64,000 nucleotides of DNA from Taiwanofungus camphoratus (taxonomy: Eukaryota; Basidiomycota; Agaricomycetes; Polyporales; Taiwanofungaceae): contig CP021232.1 in NCBI GenBank assembly GCA_003999685.1, forward strand, positions 930,001 to 994,000. The letters are read 5' to 3'. A program made the translations under genes and the position numbers. Under the pieces are notes generated by a model. That model did no database searches and was not told where the DNA came from. It was given only the letters and a program-made list of their open reading frames with translations. Positions 57,648 through 64,000 of the stretch are shown piece after piece. How positions within the stretch are numbered: the first letter of the stretch is position 1; every line of letters begins with the position of its first letter.

Positions 57648-58190
57648 CTTGCAGGGACAGATATCAAGACGCAGCTATAATGGCGTTGCCAACTTCAGTT
57701 CCCGGACTGATATGGGTTGCTCTCCAGAAGCTCAAGACGACTGATCCCAGTTTCTCTCTGACCAAGACGTGACACCCGGCCGCGGCTGAAGCCAGAAAAC
57801 AAGTTGAGCAGACAAGTTCAAGAAAGCGCAAGCAATAGGTCGACCAACGGAATGAATATCCGGATAGCTATGTGGTAGATAGTCCCCCTTTGCAAATGCC
57901 GTAGCAGGTGGTATGAGTGGAAGGGGTATAGAATTGAGGTTGGAGAGGTTGATGTGCGGCAAGCGGAAATTGGAGCGCTCTGTCACTTTACCGTGATTCA
58001 CGTGATTTGCTGTGGCGTGCGGGGAAGCGCCCGTCGTATGTCTATTTCTGGCTTTAACTCATCCAGAGACTCGTGAAATGAGCGATGCTCCATTAAGTAC
58101 TTAGTGCTCGAGTCCCAATAGCCACGGCCAACACTGCAAGTCTACCGAGTACCGTGACATACAGTCAACCCCACCACGACTAACGCATGA
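57648..58190. other. Upstream of Ldb17 and downstream of the aspartic peptidase
   Basis: This lies between the Ldb17 start and the aspartic peptidase stop, both on the minus strand. It should contain the Ldb17 promoter and the peptidase 3' UTR. No supported frame was found. Confidence 0.4.
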
Positions 58191-60162
58191 TCAATTAGTG
58201 TCCGCGTTCGTATACCGAGTATTTGCAAACCCGACACGGCTGCTGCCCACATCGTACACCGCGTAAAACCGCTCGAGGAACGACATCCCATTGATAAAGT
58301 CGACACCACTACCCGAGGGCGACCCGATGTCGGCGATCACCAGGTAGATGGCGTCTGCATCCCCTCCTATCGCCGTGTTCAGCTGCGAATGCAAGATGTC
58401 CCACCCACTATCAGCATCGCTAGGTTGACAGCAAGTGCGATATCTTACCGAACGGGGCCAAATTTGCGCATTACGGGTCAGCTCGTATAACGTCTGTCGA
58501 GAGTGAGGGCCACGAGTCATCTCCTGAATCGATCCGCACTCACTTCGCCAATGGTAAAGTACAGGCTTTCCAACTGTTCAAACTGCGCGGGCGTAATCTG
58601 CAGGAGCCCCGTCGAATTGTCCATCACACCGCCCGTGACCGACTGGTACGCGTTGAAGGCATCTAGCAAATATGCATCACGTCGAGGATTGGCAACATAT
58701 ATTCAGAGACTACCAACCTGTCGCAAGCATTACGAGCGTTGTTCCAGTGTCCACGATCCCGGAGGTGGTCGCGAGGATCTGCGACTCGCCGTATGTGACT
58801 GACTGGTCGATCCCGACAAACTGGTTCGCAGGAGAACTCGACGTAATCGGTCTGTTTGTGCCCATCGACGTACTCAATCCTGACGGCGACCCCGCCACTG
58901 AATCTCGACACTCACACATAGCTCATGGATCCGGTGAATCTGCTTGAGTCGATGCCACCGAACGTGAGCGCGCCGTTGCTCCCGGACGCAGATGTCGCGG
59001 GCTCGAACGAGATCCCAAGCTGGTACGCGCTCAGCAGTCCCTGCACCCATGCGTTGTCGAGGACGGTCGGGATGCACTTGTCTACACTTGGGAAGAGCGT
59101 TCCTAGGCGAAGGAGTTAATCGCGCTGGCCGAGCACCAGCGATAGCACGACACTCCTTACCGCAAGTCAAATCCTGTGGCCCCAGACTGTCGACGTCTGA
59201 TGAGTGGTTGAACTTGAAAGTTGACGAGACAGAGAGGCCTCACCCCAAGATACCGTCGATATCGTCAAATCCCTGTGAAAATACCGCAACACCCAGGGAC
59301 TGGTCCTGGATGGTGAGCCCGGGCGCAAGCGTGATCTGATCCTCGACTTCGTCCCCTGCGTCAGATAATAAAGAACGTATTGTTCATCCTAACCGATGCT
59401 CTGGGTCAATAGGACATACCAAAATAATATCCGGAGCCGTACGTGACGGACTATGTGTAGTGAGCCCACTCAATCATATTCACGTTTGAAAGCCAAGATA
59501 TCTGACTGACTACTGTGTCCAGCGTTGGGACTGTCGTGTTGCTGACCACGTACGGCTGATTAGCACCTACCCAAGTGTTGGAGCTGCCCGTATCAATTAA
59601 TAGAGTATCTAGGCATATCAAACATTAATTATCTCTGTGACAGCAGAGCCCGTGGTTCACGAAAGGAATAGCCCGACATGATATCCTGCAGTATTGGCTA
59701 CTGCGCAATTTGGACGGTCTCCGTACTTCGTTGTAGCGGCAGTGATCGTTTCAAGGGGAACACTTACAATAAGTGGGTGGATCCCCGATTCCGACCTAAG
59801 CGTGGCGGCAGAACATGACAACGATGAGCACAGGATCACGCTTGCAGCGCAGCGGACGGCCTTACACTCGTGACATAGCTGACTGCCTGCGATGTGCTGG
59901 GGATGGTGAACACAGACTTGCCCTGGGCGCTCACGGAGTTGCCCTGGGCTTTCGTGAGCAGGGCCCTCGCGCGCGACCGGTCGAGCTGGACGAGGTTCGT
60001 GCCGCTGCCGGTGAGGTTCAGCCGCCGCGCGAATGGCAGCGTCACAGGCGACTGCTGCAAGACGACGGGGTCTGAGAGACCGACGGGCGCGCGGGGCACG
60101 GGAACGAACGCCGCGGAGACGAGGAGTGCGGAGAACAAGACTGAGGATGTGTGTGTGAGCAT
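58191..60162 (-). CDS. Secreted aspartic peptidase, A1 family (polyporopepsin-like)
   Basis: Start at 60162 is set by the signal peptide (MLTHTSSVLFSALLVSAAFVP); an upstream in-frame Met would spoil it. Stop at 58191. A propeptide follows (PFARRLNLTGSGTNLVQLDR, ending near SQGKSVFTIPST). The mature enzyme starts near VSYVTSVGIGDPPTY. Both catalytic motifs are present: YTLLIDTGSSNTWVGA and GIVDTGTTLVML. Between them lie VTYGSGYYFG, DQSLGVA, FDDIDGILG, the Cys-bearing DLTCGKTLFPSVDKCIPT, and LSAYQLGISFEPATSASG with LTFGGIDSSRFTGS. The C-terminus reads YLVIADIGSPSGSGVDFING, FLERFYAVYDVGSSRVGFANT. It digests proteins outside the cell at acid pH. Many short introns (about ten) interrupt it. The match to the wood-decay polyporopepsin group is by pattern, not by alignment. 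Confidence 0.9.
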
Positions 60163-60214
60163 GCTAGGCGAGCGCCGGCGGGGGGACATTGCTCGGCAGG
60201 GATGCGCTGAGCTG

Positions 60215-60221
60215 CTTATAT
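60215..60221 (-). promoter_or_regulatory. TATA box of the aspartic peptidase
   Basis: ATATAAG on the minus strand lies 53-59 bases before the ATG at 60162, a normal spacing for a short leader. Confidence 0.55.
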
Positions 60222-61810
60222 GTGGTTTCCCGGGCATAAGCAGAACGAGTGTCATGTCGGACCCTTCTGTGGTGGCGCAGAGGCTGCCATGATTGCAGAA
60301 GTAACTGTGACGGATCGGACAGAGAGGCTGGCTGAAGCGGATCTAATCAGAAGCTTGTACAACTATTGATGTCAGGGTCGATCCAGCCTGGTTTATTGCC
60401 CACAGACACTAGAAGCTTGTCTAATGTTCAAGCATTTACGGTGACAAAGCGTATAATTTCGCATGCAGGAAGACATTTCTCAATTAACAGAGCCTATGGT
60501 ATGGAATGATCGGCGATCGTTGACTGTAAGCTCGAACAAGTAAGTTTGACCGATCAGCGTTTGACGATAACGTCGAGACAGTGGTTTTGGAATAAGTAAA
60601 GAGCATAGTCATAGTGGTGATTACACAAACGAGCACGTTCGCCAGAGATAGATCTGTGGGTGATGTTCCTTATATATGGCCCGTTAACGAAGATCCCTGT
60701 CCATGAGACCCTTCGGAAAGTGCGTATTACATTCGTCAGAACAGTCGACAGTCCGCAGTTCACAAGCTACCCGCGATACCGAATCCGCAGTACAAGAAGA
60801 AAGTATACTTAGGGGTGCGGGACCAATAACAACATTTAGGCAACAGTGGCTCTCCGAGAATATCGGATTATCCAAGTTCGACATATCGGTCGTGCTGTGG
60901 CACAGGTTCGAGCGGGTTGACTGCGGCTGCGGACTCGGACAATGAGGGTCCGCAGCTTGGCATATTCAGAGGCGCCGTCCCACTGCATTGAGGAATCGAT
61001 ATTGCAAGCTGGCTGGTATAGGGTTTACGAATGCGAGACGCTCCGAGCACCAGAAATGAGGATGCACAGTGGTCAGCATCTCTTTCCAGACGCATGACAG
61101 TTTGAGTATCGAGAGAAACGGTGGTGAGTTCACGGCAGAAAGCGACAGCACAGCATCGACGCCGTCGCCCGCCCACCGACACCGCCTCCTCCCATCGTTG
61201 CCGAACGAGGTGCCGTATTAATATGTACAGCTTGCCATCACGTTTGGCACGGTTCCGAGCGCGAACCGCCCCGCAGAATGAACGGCACGATCGTGACACG
61301 CAGCATGAGCGTGCACAACGTATATTTGTATCGTATTAAAACCTGTCGAGCGGCACTGAACACGTCCTCCAACTCTTCCACACCTCCACGTCCATGGGCG
61401 CCCAAGTAAGCTCACAAAGCCGCAAGAGCATTGCCAGTGATCACTCCACTGGAGATCCACGACTTCCGCCTATACCACCACCCAAACCTGCTAGTCACTA
61501 CAGTGGGACACACACTGGTCCGGTGGTTCGGTGGATGCAGTCAAAGGCAGGAAGACGAGTACCGAGAAATGCATCACCTCACGCGGGCGCCAGTGCGCAG
61601 GATGGGAGAATCGAGGACATCAGACAGAAACCGGCACAGCCCGACTCACGCGAAGTGGTATGCTCTTTCTTGTGCAGTGCCCCGGGGTTGCTATTTATAT
61701 CCACTGCTGTAACTGCCTCTACATAAAACCTATACTGCGCCCATCGCTTGGCCCTCGCTAACGTCGCGACCCCCCTTTCTCTTCACTACTAGCGTAAACC
61801 TGCAGCGACC
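60222..61810. other. Divergent region between aspartic peptidase and kinase
   Basis: About 1.6 kb lies between divergent genes. Two overlapping + strand frames occur just upstream of the kinase. One starts MGAQVSSQSRKS at 61394; the other (61431-61712) reads ITPLEIHDFRLYHHPN, then TVGHTLVRWFGG, and could follow from the first ATG by a 33-base splice. Neither has a known domain. Further left no gene is supported. Confidence 0.35.
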
Positions 61811-63813
<2,003 letters not shown>

Positions 63814-64000
63814 AACGGAAAAGAAGAATCTGATCCAGTATACCTCAGGCAAGTGCTGTAAGAGTGGGTGCAAGCGGACTCCGTTTTCGTTTAGGTTCTC
63901 GCGGAGCGTCTCTCGTAAGGTGGCGTCGATCTATAGGTTATCACAGTTTGGTATCATACGTTTGTCAGCGAATCGCCATTGCCTCATATTTCATGCTGTC
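63814..64000 (+). other. 3' flank of the kinase gene
   Basis: This holds the 3' UTR and downstream sequence to the window end. No further feature is visible. Confidence 0.4.

Overview
The window looks like nuclear DNA of a basidiomycete, most likely a wood-decay-type agaricomycete (Polyporales or close). Genes are dense and on both strands. They are cut by many short introns (about 50-65 bases, usually GT..AG with CTAAC/CTGAC-like branch sites), and gene-rich stretches are GC-rich. Gene families fit this: a GT48 beta-1,3-glucan synthase, a thaumatin-like protein, an A1 aspartic peptidase, Rds1-type ferritin-like secreted proteins, MYND and BTB proteins, and a fungal Zn2Cys6 regulator. No rRNA, tRNA or CRISPR array was recognised, and nothing suggests prokaryotic operons.

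Layout. 1-755: 3' end of a REEP/TB2-DP1/HVA22 gene (+). 1610-6041 (-): a large membrane protein with a long Ala/Pro/Val/Asp repeat region. 6663-7818 and 12550-13822 (-): two ferritin-like secreted paralogues with near-identical exon structure, flanking a MYND-finger gene (+) whose 5' part looks disrupted. 13823-16660: a long GC-rich gap. 16661-17764 (+): mitochondrial ribosomal protein mL44. 18270-21919 (-): Zn2Cys6 regulator. About 22.1-24.45 kb: an AT-rich island, probably a decayed mobile element. 24986-27397 (+): coiled-coil protein of unknown role.

28157-29607 (-): EEP-fold nuclease/phosphatase. 30161-32755 (-): AAA+ ATPase. 34181-35505 (-): thaumatin-like protein with a 7-base microexon. 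35812-36627 (+): small two-span membrane protein. 37284-43440 (-): FKS1-type glucan synthase. 44382-45546 (+): BTB protein. 46094-47958 (+): BAH plus PHD-like chromatin reader. 48894-49624 (-): weak orphan gene candidate. 50000-51218 (+): purine nucleoside phosphorylase. 52693-54609 (+): single-exon disordered protein with a TATA box and a probable 5'UTR intron. 55297-57647 (-): SPIN90/Ldb17 actin regulator. 58191-60162 (-): polyporopepsin-like aspartic peptidase. 61811-63813 (+): CaMK-type kinase.

The genes do not form an evident pathway or cluster. Wall-linked functions (glucan synthase, thaumatin-like protein) happen to be neighbours, and secreted proteins recur, but I see no convincing new multi-gene system. 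The most distinctive signals are exon-level: microexons of 7, 10, 12 and 18 bases, a GC-AG intron, a gene whose introns are all phase 0, and the duplicated ferritin-like pair. Exon borders were derived by hand from reading-frame continuity and splice-site sequence.
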